DNA of 64,000 nucleotides from Hymenobacter sp. GOD-10R (GTDB taxonomy: Bacteria; Bacteroidota; Bacteroidia; Cytophagales; Hymenobacteraceae): assembly GCF_035609205.1 (NCBI RefSeq), contig NZ_CP141184.1, positions 1,116,001-1,180,000 of the forward strand, read 5' to 3'. A program made the position numbers and the translations under genes. Below, in pieces: positions 6,929-15,394 of the stretch. The notes under the pieces are model-generated. The model did no database searches. It was not told the origin of the DNA and saw nothing but the letters and a program-made list of their open reading frames with translations. Numbering within the stretch: the first letter of the stretch is position 1; the number at the start of each line of letters is the position of its first letter.

Positions 6929-9900
6929 TTACTTCACAGCCGTTGAAAGCTTGGGTGCTTCAGCGTCAGTGATGGTTGTGCTCGTGGTGGTGCCCCGCTC
7001 GCGAGCTTCCTTACGCCCATAGGTGTCAAGGATGATCGGCGTAGCGATGAACAGCGACGAGTACGTACCGAAGATGATACCGATAATCATCGAGAACGAG
7101 AACGAACGCAGCGTCTCACCTCCGAAGATATAGAGTACGAATACTACTAGGAACACAGTAGTGAACGTAATCATGGTGCGCGAGAAGGTGCTGTTCAGCG
7201 CTGGGTTTACCACCTGCGCAAACGTCAGGTTGGGGTTCTCACGCAAGTACTCCCGAATACGGTCGTAAATAACCACGGTATCGTTCATCGACAAACCAAT
7301 GACGGTCAGCACGGCAGCCACAAATACCTGGTCCATTTCGTAGTTCAGGCCGAACAGTCGTGCAATCGGGAAGGCCGCAATAACGAGCAATGCGTCGTGG
7401 AACAGAGCGATAACAGCGGCCATAGAGTACTGCCACTTTTCGAAGCGGAACAACACATACACGAAGATGCCTAGCAGAGTAAGACCTAGGCTCAACACCG
7501 ACGTTTTCTTGATGTCGTCGGCAATAGTAGCGCCCACTTTCGAGGTGCTACGGATCTGGGGGTTGTCAGCGCCGTATTGCTTCAAGCCAGCTAATAGTGC
7601 TTGCTCTACTTTTTTGTCGGCAGCCACGCTTTCATCTTCGGCCAAGTAGCCGGTAGTGATGCGCAAACGATTCTCTGCACCAAACGTCTTCACTTCGGTG
7701 CCAGCGCCTTTGAAGTCATCCGTCAGCGCTTCCCGTACGTCTGAGGCTACTTCTGCCTTGTTGAAGTCAACCACGTAGCTGCGGCCACCGCGGAAGTCAA
7801 CACCTAGGTTCGGGCCACCTTGTACGGCCATCAGCACGAAGCCAAGCACAATAACTACGGTTGAGAAGATGTAGGCAATCTTGCGCTTGCCTACGATGTC
7901 GAAGTTCAAGTTCTGGAACAGACCACGCGAAATGGGCGTGCTGAACGAGATGGTGGTAGTTTCCTTGCCTTTCGTGAGCCACTCAATAATGAGGCGCGAC
8001 ACGTACACGGCCGACAGGAACGAGGTCAGAACACCAATACCGAGGGTGATGGCAAAGCTCTGCACCGGGCCCGTACCGAAGAAACCTAGGATCACGGCGA
8101 TAAGCATCGTCGTCACGTTCGAGTCGAAGATAGCAGTGAACGCACGGGCATAGCCCTTGTTGATAGCATCATGCACGCTCAAGCCGTGGCTCAGTTCCTC
8201 GCGGATACGTTCGAAGATCAGTACGTTGGCGTCCACCGACATACCAATGGTGAGTACCATACCCGCAATACCGGGCAGGGTGAGGGCCGTACCAAACTGA
8301 GCGAGTACGCCCAAGATCAAGAACATGTTGAACAACAGCGCGACGTCGGCTACTAGACCTGCTTTGCCATAATACAAAGCCATGAAGATCATGATGATAA
8401 CCAAACCGGCTAGCGACGAATACAGACCCTGGTTGATAGCCTCCTGACCGAGCGATGGGCCAACTACTGCTTCTTCCACGATGCGCGTAGGAGCGGGTAG
8501 CTTACCAGCTTTCAGTACGTTAGCTAGGTCTTGCGCTTCTTCAATAGAGAAGTTGCCCGAGATGCTCGAGTTGCCACCTGCAATTTCAGACTGCACCACT
8601 GGTGCCGAGTACACGTTGTCGTCGAGCACGATGGCTACTTGGCGACCGATGTTAGCGCCGGTCAATTTCTGCCACTTGCGGCCACCGGTCGGGTTCATTT
8701 GCATCGATACCTCTGGGCGACCACCTTGGTCGTAATCCTGGCGAGCGTCGCTGACAACTTCACCGCCCATGGGGGCTACACCTTCGCGGCTCTTCCGAAT
8801 AGCATAAAGCTCCAAGTATTCTTGGCCATCAACTGCCTTCGGCTTCACATCCCACAGGAACGTCAAGTTAGGGGGAAGTACTGCGCGAGCTTCCTGGCTA
8901 GCCATCAAGGCATTCACACGGGCCGTGTCGCGCACGTTAGCACCTAGGGTGCCGGGCATGGTGAACAGACGAGCTAGTGGGCTGCCTTGCTTTGCAGCGG
9001 CGGCGGTTGCTTTGTTAGCTGTGTCTGCAACGCTCTTCTTCTTGGCAAGCTGGCTAGCTAGTGAAGTAGAATCGCCAGCAGTTGCAGTTGCTTTGGTGGT
9101 GTCAGCAGCCGTAGTAGCAGCGGCACCAGTCGTCGTAGTTTTTTCGGAGGCTTCCTTCGCCGTCAACGCTTGGTCGAGTTGAGCTAGGTAGGGGCCGAAT
9201 TCATCTTGGCGCCATACTTCCCAGAACTCTAGCTTGGCTTGGCCTTGGAGCAGTTTGCGTACGCGGTCAGGGTTGTCAACACCAGGCAGTTCGATCTGGA
9301 TACGACCGGTGCCTTTCACGCGCTGAATGTTGGGCTGGTTTACGCCGAACTTGTCGACACGCGTGCGAAGGATGTTGAAAGAGCGGTCGATGGCTTCTTC
9401 TACTTCCTTATCGATAGCGCCGATTACTTTTTCGTTCGACGAGTTGATGTCAATGCCACGGCTTTTGTTAGTGGTGTTAGCGAAGATGCGAGCAAGCTTG
9501 CCATCAGGCGAAGTCGAGCGGTACGCTTGCGCAAACAGAGCTGTGAAGGGCGTGGAAGGATTCGTTTTTTGTTGCTCCTGCGCCCGCGTCAACGCCGTGT
9601 TGAACGCCGGATCTTTGGAATTGCCCGCCATAGCGCGCACGATTTCCACTGGCGAAACTTCCAGCGTCACGTGCATGCCGCCTTTCAAGTCGAGGCCAAG
9701 ACCTAACTCACTCTGACGTACGTCGCGGTAAGTGTAAGATCCAAATACGGGAGCCCGCCATACCGAATCGAGATAGTGCTGGCGCAGCCGCTCGTCGAGC
9801 TTGCCATTGCGTGTGCCGTACACCACAGCCTTTTGCTGCACGCCCCGCGACACGAAGGTGAAGGTGAGAAAATAGATGCACAACACCGACACAATGAGGG

Positions 9901-9931
9901 TGAGGGCAATAATGAGTCCTTTATTACGCAT
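6929..9931 (-). CDS. secDF: Fused protein translocase SecDF
   Basis: A 1000-residue inner-membrane protein that joins SecD and SecF in one chain, as in many Bacteroidota. The SecD half has an N-terminal TM helix, GLDLKGGMHVTLEV near residue 77, a periplasmic P1 domain with an Ala/Thr-rich insertion (roughly residues 250-320), PGIAGMVLTIGMSVDANVLIFERIREE and further TM helices. The SecF half begins near residue 670, with LGVDFRGGRSYVVDF, VLTVIGLSMNDTVVIYDRIRE and FSRTMITF. SecDF uses the proton gradient to pull secreted proteins out of SecYEG. Monocistronic, with a clear terminator. The Ala/Thr insertion is low-complexity and probably a flexible loop. Confidence 0.97.
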   Translation of the reverse strand: MRNKGLIIALTLIVSVLCIYFLTFTFVSRGVQQKAVVYGTRNGKLDERLRQHYLDSVWRAPVFGSYTYRDVRQSELGLGLDLKGGMHVTLEVSPVEIVRAMAGNSKDPAFNTALTRAQEQQKTNPSTPFTALFAQAYRSTSPDGKLARIFANTTNKSRGIDINSSNEKVIGAIDKEVEEAIDRSFNILRTRVDKFGVNQPNIQRVKGTGRIQIELPGVDNPDRVRKLLQGQAKLEFWEVWRQDEFGPYLAQLDQALTAKEASEKTTTTGAAATTAADTTKATATAGDSTSLASQLAKKKSVADTANKATAAAAKQGSPLARLFTMPGTLGANVRDTARVNALMASQEARAVLPPNLTFLWDVKPKAVDGQEYLELYAIRKSREGVAPMGGEVVSDARQDYDQGGRPEVSMQMNPTGGRKWQKLTGANIGRQVAIVLDDNVYSAPVVQSEIAGGNSSISGNFSIEEAQDLANVLKAGKLPAPTRIVEEAVVGPSLGQEAINQGLYSSLAGLVIIMIFMALYYGKAGLVADVALLFNMFLILGVLAQFGTALTLPGIAGMVLTIGMSVDANVLIFERIREELSHGLSVHDAINKGYARAFTAIFDSNVTTMLIAVILGFFGTGPVQSFAITLGIGVLTSFLSAVYVSRLIIEWLTKGKETTTISFSTPISRGLFQNLNFDIVGKRKIAYIFSTVVIVLGFVLMAVQGGPNLGVDFRGGRSYVVDFNKAEVASDVREALTDDFKGAGTEVKTFGAENRLRITTGYLAEDESVAADKKVEQALLAGLKQYGADNPQIRSTSKVGATIADDIKKTSVLSLGLTLLGIFVYVLFRFEKWQYSMAAVIALFHDALLVIAAFPIARLFGLNYEMDQVFVAAVLTVIGLSMNDTVVIYDRIREYLRENPNLTFAQVVNPALNSTFSRTMITFTTVFLVVFVLYIFGGETLRSFSFSMIIGIIFGTYSSLFIATPIILDTYGRKEARERGTTTSTTITDAEAPKLSTAVK

Positions 9932-10095
9932 TTACTTGATAAGTTTTTTGATGTGCTGATCGGGTGATTTGCCGGTGTGTTGACTCAACAGGGGCTAGCT
10001 TTCAGCGTTCATAGAACCTGTTGTAATTCAGGAAGCACGTGAACAGCTAATCCATAAAGAATAGCTCATTGGCTCACAAAAAAGATGCAAATCAG

Positions 10096-10461
10096 CTACG
10101 GAGCGTGCGGCGACAAGGCCGCCAAGAGCAGGCGGGTGCGGAATAAATCCGGGACAGCACAGGGTCTAGGACGCGGTGCTGTGTACTGTTTAGAAAGCCG
10201 CAAACCTAGCAGCGGCTCAACGGCGGGCAACCACACATCGGCGGCTGGCGCGAGCCACGGACCTAGGGAGGCTGTGGCTTCAAAGGTTACTTTCTGCTTT
10301 ACAACCGTGGCCTTCGCCGTGGTACCAACGCGCGCTGTTTTGCCAACCGGCGCCCGCAACGTGGCAACCGCTTGATGGTTCAGCGACAGCACAAACAGCA
10401 ACGTGGCTGTGAGCAGCGCAAAACGCAAACGAGGCAAAACCGGAGTGATAAATAGCCGCAT
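10096..10461 (-). CDS. Hypothetical secreted or membrane-anchored protein
   Basis: A frame of 121 residues from ATG at 10461 (an earlier in-frame Met would add ten hydrophobic residues). The N-terminus has positive charge (MRLFITPVLPRLR) and a hydrophobic stretch ending near NHQAVA, consistent with a signal peptide. The remainder is basic and Pro/Ala-rich with no recognised domain. Codon use resembles its neighbours. It lies between secDF and the udk terminator. I do not recognise a family; it could be a real small envelope protein or a chance frame. Confidence 0.45.
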   Translation of the reverse strand: MRLFITPVLPRLRFALLTATLLFVLSLNHQAVATLRAPVGKTARVGTTAKATVVKQKVTFEATASLGPWLAPAADVWLPAVEPLLGLRLSKQYTAPRPRPCAVPDLFRTRLLLAALSPHAP

Positions 10462-10567
10462 TAGGATAGCAATGGCTACAAAGATAACCAATTACGTCGG
10501 GTCAGAAAACAATTCTGTTCTGTTCCGGTTAGTTCGTCCTTATCTACACAAGTGGTAGTGATAAATA

Positions 10568-10598
10568 AAAAGGGCTGCCCACGTAGAGCAGCCCTTTT
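10568..10598 (-). terminator. Intrinsic terminator of udk
   Basis: AAAAGGGCTGC (10568-10578) pairs with GCAGCCCTTTT (10588-10598). On the minus strand the stem runs into TTTTTATTTAT, 38 bases after the udk stop. Confidence 0.85.
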
Positions 10599-10635
10599 GT
10601 CGGGCACGTTGATCAAATGCCAGCTAGGTGGTCGG

Positions 10636-11274
10636 CTAGCCTGCGGCTTGCTTACTAGCCGTCACTTTGTTCTGTAAGAAAGAAACAAGCACATCCAAGC
10701 CCCGCTCGAAATGATGGTTGTTTGGAATGATGATGTCGGCGTCGTGCTTGAACGGCTTGATGTACTTCTCGTACGTTGGGGCCACGTGGTTGGTGTAGCG
10801 GTACAGCACGTCTTCTAGGTCGTAGCCGCGCTCGTCCCGGTCGCGCACAATGCGGCGTTGCAGCTTCACATGTTCCCGGGCGTCGATGTACACCTTTAAG
10901 TCAAGCAGCTTGGCTACCTCTTCGAAGTAGAAAACAAAGATGCCTTCTACCACCACGATAGGAGCCGGCAGAAACACAAGGTCTTTGGGCTGGATGGCGG
11001 GGTTATTATAGGTGTATTCCTTCCGGCGTACTTCCAAACCCTGGCTGATACGCTGCACGTCGGCCGCATAGCTAGCCGAGTCGATAGAGGAGGGCAGGTC
11101 GAAATTCGTCACCCCGTTTGAGTCGACTTGCTGCGTCTCGCGAGGGTGATAATAGTTGTCCTGCGAAATCAAGCAGATGTCTTCCGGAGGGAAAGAAGCT
11201 AGCAGCCGTCGCAAGAACGTAGTCTTGCCGGAGGCGCTACCGCCCGTGATACCGACGATGAAAGGATGTTGCAT
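10636..11274 (-). CDS. udk: Uridine kinase
   Basis: A 212-residue P-loop kinase starting at MQHPFIVGI (ATG 11274). Walker A is GGSASGKTT at residues about 9-17, followed by LISQDNYYH, the substrate-binding NFDLPSSID, PIVVVEGIF (Walker B-like) and RRIVRDRDERGYD, all diagnostic of uridine/cytidine kinase. It phosphorylates uridine or cytidine with ATP or GTP in pyrimidine salvage. An upstream in-frame extension begins before a plausible -7 box and is therefore rejected. The C-terminal tail is short, as expected. Confidence 0.95.
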   Translation of the reverse strand: MQHPFIVGITGGSASGKTTFLRRLLASFPPEDICLISQDNYYHPRETQQVDSNGVTNFDLPSSIDSASYAADVQRISQGLEVRRKEYTYNNPAIQPKDLVFLPAPIVVVEGIFVFYFEEVAKLLDLKVYIDAREHVKLQRRIVRDRDERGYDLEDVLYRYTNHVAPTYEKYIKPFKHDADIIIPNNHHFERGLDVLVSFLQNKVTASKQAAG

Positions 11275-11313
11275 GGAGTAAGAATGCAGCCCGTACCGGC
11301 GGGGCCAACCGTG

Positions 11314-11321
11314 CAAATTTA
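11314..11321 (-). promoter_or_regulatory. Candidate -7 box for udk
   Basis: On the minus strand TAAATTTG matches TAnnTTTG and lies about 40 bases before the udk ATG. The -33 position shows no good TTTG. Its place inside the longer possible reading frame supports the downstream start at 11274. Confidence 0.4.
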
Positions 11322-11387
11322 GCAATTTAGGCCTGTCGAAAGGCGAAGAAATTATCTTGACGTTTTCCTGACGTGCTGAAGCACCAA

Positions 11388-11972
11388 CTAGGATCCTAGC
11401 TTTTGCAGAAAAGCGACGAGTTGTTCGACAGCGCGCGAGCGGTGGCTCATGGTGTTTTTCTGCTCTAAACTCATCTCGGCAAATGTCTGCGTGTGGCCCG
11501 TTGGGCGGAAAATCGGGTCGTAGCCGAAGCCTTCGTGGCCGTGCACTTCTTCCGTAATGCTACCATCGACGGCGCCCGCAAACTCGTGGTACTCGCCAGT
11601 GGGTAGGAACAGCGCGATAACCGTTCTGAACTGCGCGCTACGGTCGGCAGCGCCTTGCAACTCGTGCAGCAGCTTCGCCACATTGTCGGCGGCACTGCGC
11701 TGCGGACCCGCATACCGGGCCGAGTAGACGCCAGGAGCACCATTAAGCGCAGTTACTTCTAACCCCGTATCGTCGGCGAAGCAAGGTATACCGTAATGCT
11801 CCCACACGTACTCTGCTTTTTGCCGGGCATTGCCAGCTAGGGTTTCCTGGGTTTCAGGTAGCTCTTCGTGGCAACCGATTTCTTGTAGACTCAAGAGTTC
11901 GACGGAAGCCGGCAGCAATAGCCGTACTTCGGCTAGCTTGTGCTCGTTATTCGTGGCGAAACAAAGACGCAT
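11388..11972 (-). CDS. rdgB: RdgB/HAM1-type non-canonical purine NTP pyrophosphatase
   Basis: A 194-residue protein beginning MRLCFATNNEHKLAEV, the N-terminal signature of the Ham1/RdgB family. Also present are FADDTGLEVTALNGAPGVYS, GFGYDPIF and a C-terminal MSHRSRA. It hydrolyses ITP, dITP and XTP to the monophosphate and keeps damaged purines out of nucleic acids. The ATG at 11972 is chosen over a TTG two codons upstream. It is followed after about 113 bases by udk on the same strand, which has its own candidate promoter. Confidence 0.95.
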   Translation of the reverse strand: MRLCFATNNEHKLAEVRLLLPASVELLSLQEIGCHEELPETQETLAGNARQKAEYVWEHYGIPCFADDTGLEVTALNGAPGVYSARYAGPQRSAADNVAKLLHELQGAADRSAQFRTVIALFLPTGEYHEFAGAVDGSITEEVHGHEGFGYDPIFRPTGHTQTFAEMSLEQKNTMSHRSRAVEQLVAFLQKLGS

Positions 11973-12230
11973 GATCAATTAATTGGTAGAGGTCAAATTG
12001 TTGAAGGCTAAAGTCTGCGGGTGCTCAGACCCTGTCGGTGGTTGGGGAAAGTATCTTCTTACCCTTTATACGAGCTAGGTACAACTGCTCGGTAAAGCTA
12101 GGTAGTCAAGGCTGATAGCAAGGAGTAACAGCCGCGGCGAAGGTACTAGCCACTACATTTATGATTTCTATAGAAGAGAAGCCCTTGTTGCTGAACGCAC
12201 GTAGTCAGCGAGAAAAGAAGGCGCGCTTAT
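11973..12230. other. Divergent intergenic region
   Basis: It lies between the leftward rdgB and the rightward ribosomal-protein gene. No coding frame or hairpin of note was seen. The right-hand promoter is listed separately at 12231-12261; no matching -7 word was found for rdgB. Confidence 0.5.
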
Positions 12231-12261
12231 TTTTAATTTTCGAAGCTAACATGTACTTTTG
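12231..12261 (+). promoter_or_regulatory. Promoter of the L31 gene
   Basis: The -33 element TTTT (12231-12234) and the -7 element TACTTTTG (12254-12261) are separated by 19 bases, the spacing typical of the Bacteroidota housekeeping sigma factor. The expected start of transcription is about 50 bases before the ATG at 12314. This is the best full promoter match in the window. Confidence 0.6.
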
Positions 12262-12313
12262 CAGTCCCTTCCGCAAAATCGGCAGGCACCGAAGGTAAAA
12301 ACGGCATTAGACC

Positions 12314-12559
12314 ATGAAAAAAGACATCCATCCCCAGTATCGCGAAGTCGTGTTTCAGGACACTTCGAGCGATTTTAAATTCGTAACCCGCTCGACGATG
12401 TCCTCTAACGAGACCATCACGATGGAGGACGGCAAGACGTATCCTGTTATCAAGCTTGAAGTTAGCAGCGCGTCGCACCCTTTCTACACCGGCAAAAACG
12501 TGTTCATCGACACCGCTGGCCGCGTAGAGAAGTTCATGAACCGTTACAAGAAGAAGTAA
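12314..12559 (+). CDS. rpmE2: 50S ribosomal protein L31, type B (zinc-free)
   Basis: An 81-residue protein starting [16 protein letters not shown], with [28 protein letters not shown] near the end, read as two adjoining conserved blocks. This is the L31 family. It lacks the CxxC zinc ligands of type A and has the longer linker of type B. It binds the central protuberance of the large ribosomal subunit. A strong promoter and a terminator make it a single-gene unit. Confidence 0.97.
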   Translation: MKKDIHPQYREVVFQDTSSDFKFVTRSTMSSNETITMEDGKTYPVIKLEVSSASHPFYTGKNVFIDTAGRVEKFMNRYKKK

Positions 12560-12607
12560 TTTCGAAACTACAAGCTGCTAGCCACAAGCTACAAGCTGGT
12601 TTCTCAA

Positions 12608-12639
12608 ACTCCCATCGGCATAGCCGGTGGGAGTTTTTT
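12608..12639 (+). terminator. Intrinsic terminator of the L31 gene
   Basis: ACTCCCATCGGC and GCCGGTGGGAGT form a 12-base stem (one G-T pair) with loop ATA, followed by TTTTTG and TTTTTATT. It starts 49 bases after the stop codon. Confidence 0.9.
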
Positions 12640-12686
12640 GTTTTTATTGTTATCGGCTCATACCATGTTTGCCTTGCTTATTGCCT

Positions 12687-12694
12687 TAGTTTTG
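12687..12694 (+). promoter_or_regulatory. Candidate -7 box for the GlmU-like gene
   Basis: TAGTTTTG matches TAnnTTTG and lies 59 bases before the ATG at 12753. A TTTG occurs at 12668-12671, but the 15-base spacer is shorter than usual. Confidence 0.4.
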
Positions 12695-12752
12695 TAAACT
12701 ACTTACTTCTTAAGCTTGCAGCCTGCAGCATATAGCTGGCTGCTCTTCTATC

Positions 12753-13964
12753 ATGCACGTTTTACTTTTCGACGATCCTGCTATCCGGCCGCACTTGCTG
12801 CCTTTTACTTTTACGCGCCCCGTGGCGGCGCTACGCTGCGGCATTCTCACCATCGCCGAAAAGTGGCAGCAGCGCCTTTCAACCACCGTAGGCTACCTCA
12901 CCGAGAGCTACCTGCAAGCTAAATTCCCGACTGGACCCATCGAAGGACCTGCTTTGGTGGTGAATGGGGCGGTCTGCCCCGATGATTTACTGATCCGGCA
13001 AGTGCAGGCACTCCAACCTGGCGAAGCACTGATGGATGAGGAGTTTCTCGTGGCCGCTTACCTGAGCGATGCTACCGCCGTGGCTGAACTGATCCAAAAT
13101 GGCTTCGCCGTTACCAAACAGGTAGCCGAGCCAGTACTCGCTATTCGGCAGGTGTGGCAGCTGTTCTTGCACAATGGCGCCGAGATTCGTCGAGATTTTG
13201 AGTTGATAACTCGCGGCCGTGAGTCGCAGCCGGTGAATGATGTACATACCATTGTGTACGCGCCGGAAAACATCTTTATAGAGGAGGGAGTCCGGGTTCG
13301 GGCAGCTATTCTGAACGCAGAAAACGGCCCGATCTACCTAGGCAAAAATAGTGAAGTGCACGAAGGAGCTATTTTGCGCGGGCCCATGGCACTCGGCGAA
13401 GGAGCGCACATCAACGCAGGCGCTAAAATGCGCGGGGATAATTCAGTGGGGCCGCACTGCAAAATCGGGGGGGAAGTAGCCAACACGATCTTTTTCGGCT
13501 TTTCTAACAAGGGCCACGAAGGCTACCTAGGCAATTCGGTCATTGGGGAGTGGTGCAACCTAGGTGCCGATACCAATTCGTCGAACCTGAAGAATAACTA
13601 CGCCCCGGTCAAGATTTGGAGCCACGCCGCCAAGCATTTCGTGAATACGGGTCTGCAATTCTGTGGCCTGATGATGGGCGACCACAGTAAGTGTGGTATC
13701 AACACGATGTTCAATACCGGTACCGTGGTAGGCGTAGCGGCGAATATTTTCGGAGCAGGCTTTCCGCGCACGTTTATTCCGTCGTTCAGTTGGGGTGGAG
13801 CGGCCGGCTTCGAAACGTTTAAGCTCCCAAAAGTAGGGGAGATGGTAGAGCGCGTGATGTCGCGCCGGCACCTCGCTTACGATGCCACTGAGCAGGCAAT
13901 TATGACGCATATCTTCGAGATAACAAAAGAAGAGCGCGTGTGGGAAAAGTCAACTAACAGTTAA
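12753..13964 (+). CDS. GlmU-family sugar nucleotidyltransferase/acetyltransferase
   Basis: A 403-residue protein. The N-terminal part (MHVLLFDDPAIRPHLLPFTFTRP) is the divergent nucleotidyltransferase-like domain of the Bacteroidota alternative GlmU family. From about residue 170 a left-handed beta-helix of hexapeptide repeats follows (IYLGKNSEVHEGAILRGPM, INAGAKMRGDNSVG, SVIGEWCNLGADTNSSNLKNNY), ending with GMNTMFNTG-like and GVAANIFG turns. Family members are thought to make UDP-GlcNAc from GlcN-1-P for peptidoglycan and lipid A. The GxGxxxK nucleotide-binding loop of classical GlmU is not obvious here, so activity is inferred from the family. The gene is followed by holB after 72 bases. Confidence 0.85.
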   Translation: MHVLLFDDPAIRPHLLPFTFTRPVAALRCGILTIAEKWQQRLSTTVGYLTESYLQAKFPTGPIEGPALVVNGAVCPDDLLIRQVQALQPGEALMDEEFLVAAYLSDATAVAELIQNGFAVTKQVAEPVLAIRQVWQLFLHNGAEIRRDFELITRGRESQPVNDVHTIVYAPENIFIEEGVRVRAAILNAENGPIYLGKNSEVHEGAILRGPMALGEGAHINAGAKMRGDNSVGPHCKIGGEVANTIFFGFSNKGHEGYLGNSVIGEWCNLGADTNSSNLKNNYAPVKIWSHAAKHFVNTGLQFCGLMMGDHSKCGINTMFNTGTVVGVAANIFGAGFPRTFIPSFSWGGAAGFETFKLPKVGEMVERVMSRRHLAYDATEQAIMTHIFEITKEERVWEKSTNS

Positions 13965-13978
13965 CAATGTGCAGGGAG

Positions 13979-14029
13979 CAATGAGCAAGCAGCGTGGCTT
14001 ACTCGTTGTTCCTTGTGCATTGCTCATTG
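13979..14029. repeat. Imperfect inverted repeat between the GlmU-like gene and holB
   Basis: CAATGAGCAA at 13979-13988 recurs as its exact complement TTGCTCATTG at 14020-14029, with a 31-base loop. No T tract follows. It resembles the short simple-sequence palindromes found between genes in related genomes; a role as terminator is doubtful. Confidence 0.45.
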
Positions 14030-14036
14030 AAGAATA

Positions 14037-15173
14037 ATGCGTTTTTCTGAGATACCAGGCCAAGCCAGCGTTAAAAAGCTCTTAGTACAATCGGTGCAGC
14101 GGCAGCACGTGGCGCACGCACAGCTGTTTCGTGGTGCAGAGGGCTCCGCGGCCCTAGCCTTGGCCTTAGCTTATGCTACTTTCCTGAACTGCGAAGCACG
14201 TGGGCCCGAGGCGACAGATTCGTGCGGTCAGTGTGCTAGCTGTCAGAAAATCGCCAAGCTGATTCACCCGGACCTGAACTTCATTCTGCCCGTCACGACG
14301 ACCAAGCAGGTGTCGAAGGATGCGGTGAGCAGCAAGTTTGCGGCGGATTGGCGCAGCTTCGTGCTGGAAAATCCTTATCAGGGGCTGAACGATTGGATGC
14401 AGCACATCGGCGCCGACAACAAGCAGGGCAGTATTTCCAAGGAAGAAAGCCTGCAGCTATTGCGCTTGGTGTCGTTGAAAGCATTTGAAGGACAATTTAA
14501 GATTGTCATTATTTGGCTGCCCGAACTGATGCACCCAGCGGCAGCCAATGCCGTGCTGAAGCTACTGGAGGAGCCACCCGCTGCCACTGTGTTTCTATTA
14601 GTGAGCTATGCGCCCGAGCAATTGCTGCCTACCATCGTAAGCCGCGTGCAGCCCGTTGTGGTGCGAGCCTTCGCGGAAAACGAAATCACCGAGTACTTGC
14701 GCGACCAATACCACGTGCCCGAAGTGAAGGCGCGTCAGCTGGCGCAGGTCGCCGATGGTAACCTAGGTGCCGCCTTAGCCGCCCGTGAAGCTACTTCCGA
14801 CAACGACTACTTCGCCTTCTTTGCAGAGTGGATGCGTCATTGCTACAGCTACAAAGTAGATAAGCTGCTTGCCCAAAGCGACGAGTTTCAGAAGATGGGT
14901 CGCGAAAACCAGAAGGAGTTTTTGCAATATGCCCTAGGCTTACTGCGCAAGGTGCTGCTCTTTGGCATCGACCCGCAGTTTGTGCCCCATTTGCCAGCGG
15001 CCGAACAGCAGTTTATCAACGGCTTCAGTCGTTTCGTGACGCTCCGTAATGCCGACCCGCTCACCCGCGAAATCAACGACGCGCACTACCATATCGAACG
15101 CAATGCCAATCCGCGCATGACGTTCGTGGATGCTTCCCTACGCGTGGCGAGCTACCTAAAAATGGCCTCCTAA
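14037..15173 (+). CDS. holB: DNA polymerase III subunit delta'
   Basis: A 378-residue clamp-loader subunit. Residues 1-60 hold a degenerate P-loop (GAEGSAALALALAYA, without GKT) and a four-cysteine zinc site: one Cys in FLNCEARG, then CGQCASC. After that come IKPD-like HPDLNFI, KIVIIWLPELMHPAAANAVLKLLEEPP (read as Walker B and sensor 1) and LLPTIVSRVQPV (SRC-like sensor with Val for Cys). Delta' is the stator of the DnaX complex that opens the sliding clamp. ATP binding is not expected, in line with the degenerate P-loop. Confidence 0.93.
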   Translation: MRFSEIPGQASVKKLLVQSVQRQHVAHAQLFRGAEGSAALALALAYATFLNCEARGPEATDSCGQCASCQKIAKLIHPDLNFILPVTTTKQVSKDAVSSKFAADWRSFVLENPYQGLNDWMQHIGADNKQGSISKEESLQLLRLVSLKAFEGQFKIVIIWLPELMHPAAANAVLKLLEEPPAATVFLLVSYAPEQLLPTIVSRVQPVVVRAFAENEITEYLRDQYHVPEVKARQLAQVADGNLGAALAAREATSDNDYFAFFAEWMRHCYSYKVDKLLAQSDEFQKMGRENQKEFLQYALGLLRKVLLFGIDPQFVPHLPAAEQQFINGFSRFVTLRNADPLTREINDAHYHIERNANPRMTFVDASLRVASYLKMAS

Positions 15174-15394
15174 GCGTCTAAACCCATAAAATACAATTTG
15201 CTAATCTGCTATAGCTAGTGCTAAACGAGCTATAGCTGCCATGATTCGCCGGACAACCCTAGCTTTGTGATGGCGCAAGAAACGAAGCTTTCGCACTTGT
15301 TGTATTTGCTAAAGCCTACCTGGTCTAAGTAGAAAAGCTAGCGGCGTCATTGGCTAGGATAGCCTGTTGTTAATTGGTAAAGGATAACTGGTAA

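Noticed and set aside
9239..9706. Plus-strand frame of 155 codons
   Set aside because: Antisense to the SecD half of secDF; no independent support.
15260..15267. TAGCTTTG as the hemC promoter
   Set aside because: It is an exact -7 word but 128 bases from the start codon and without a -33 element; not strong enough to list as a promoter.
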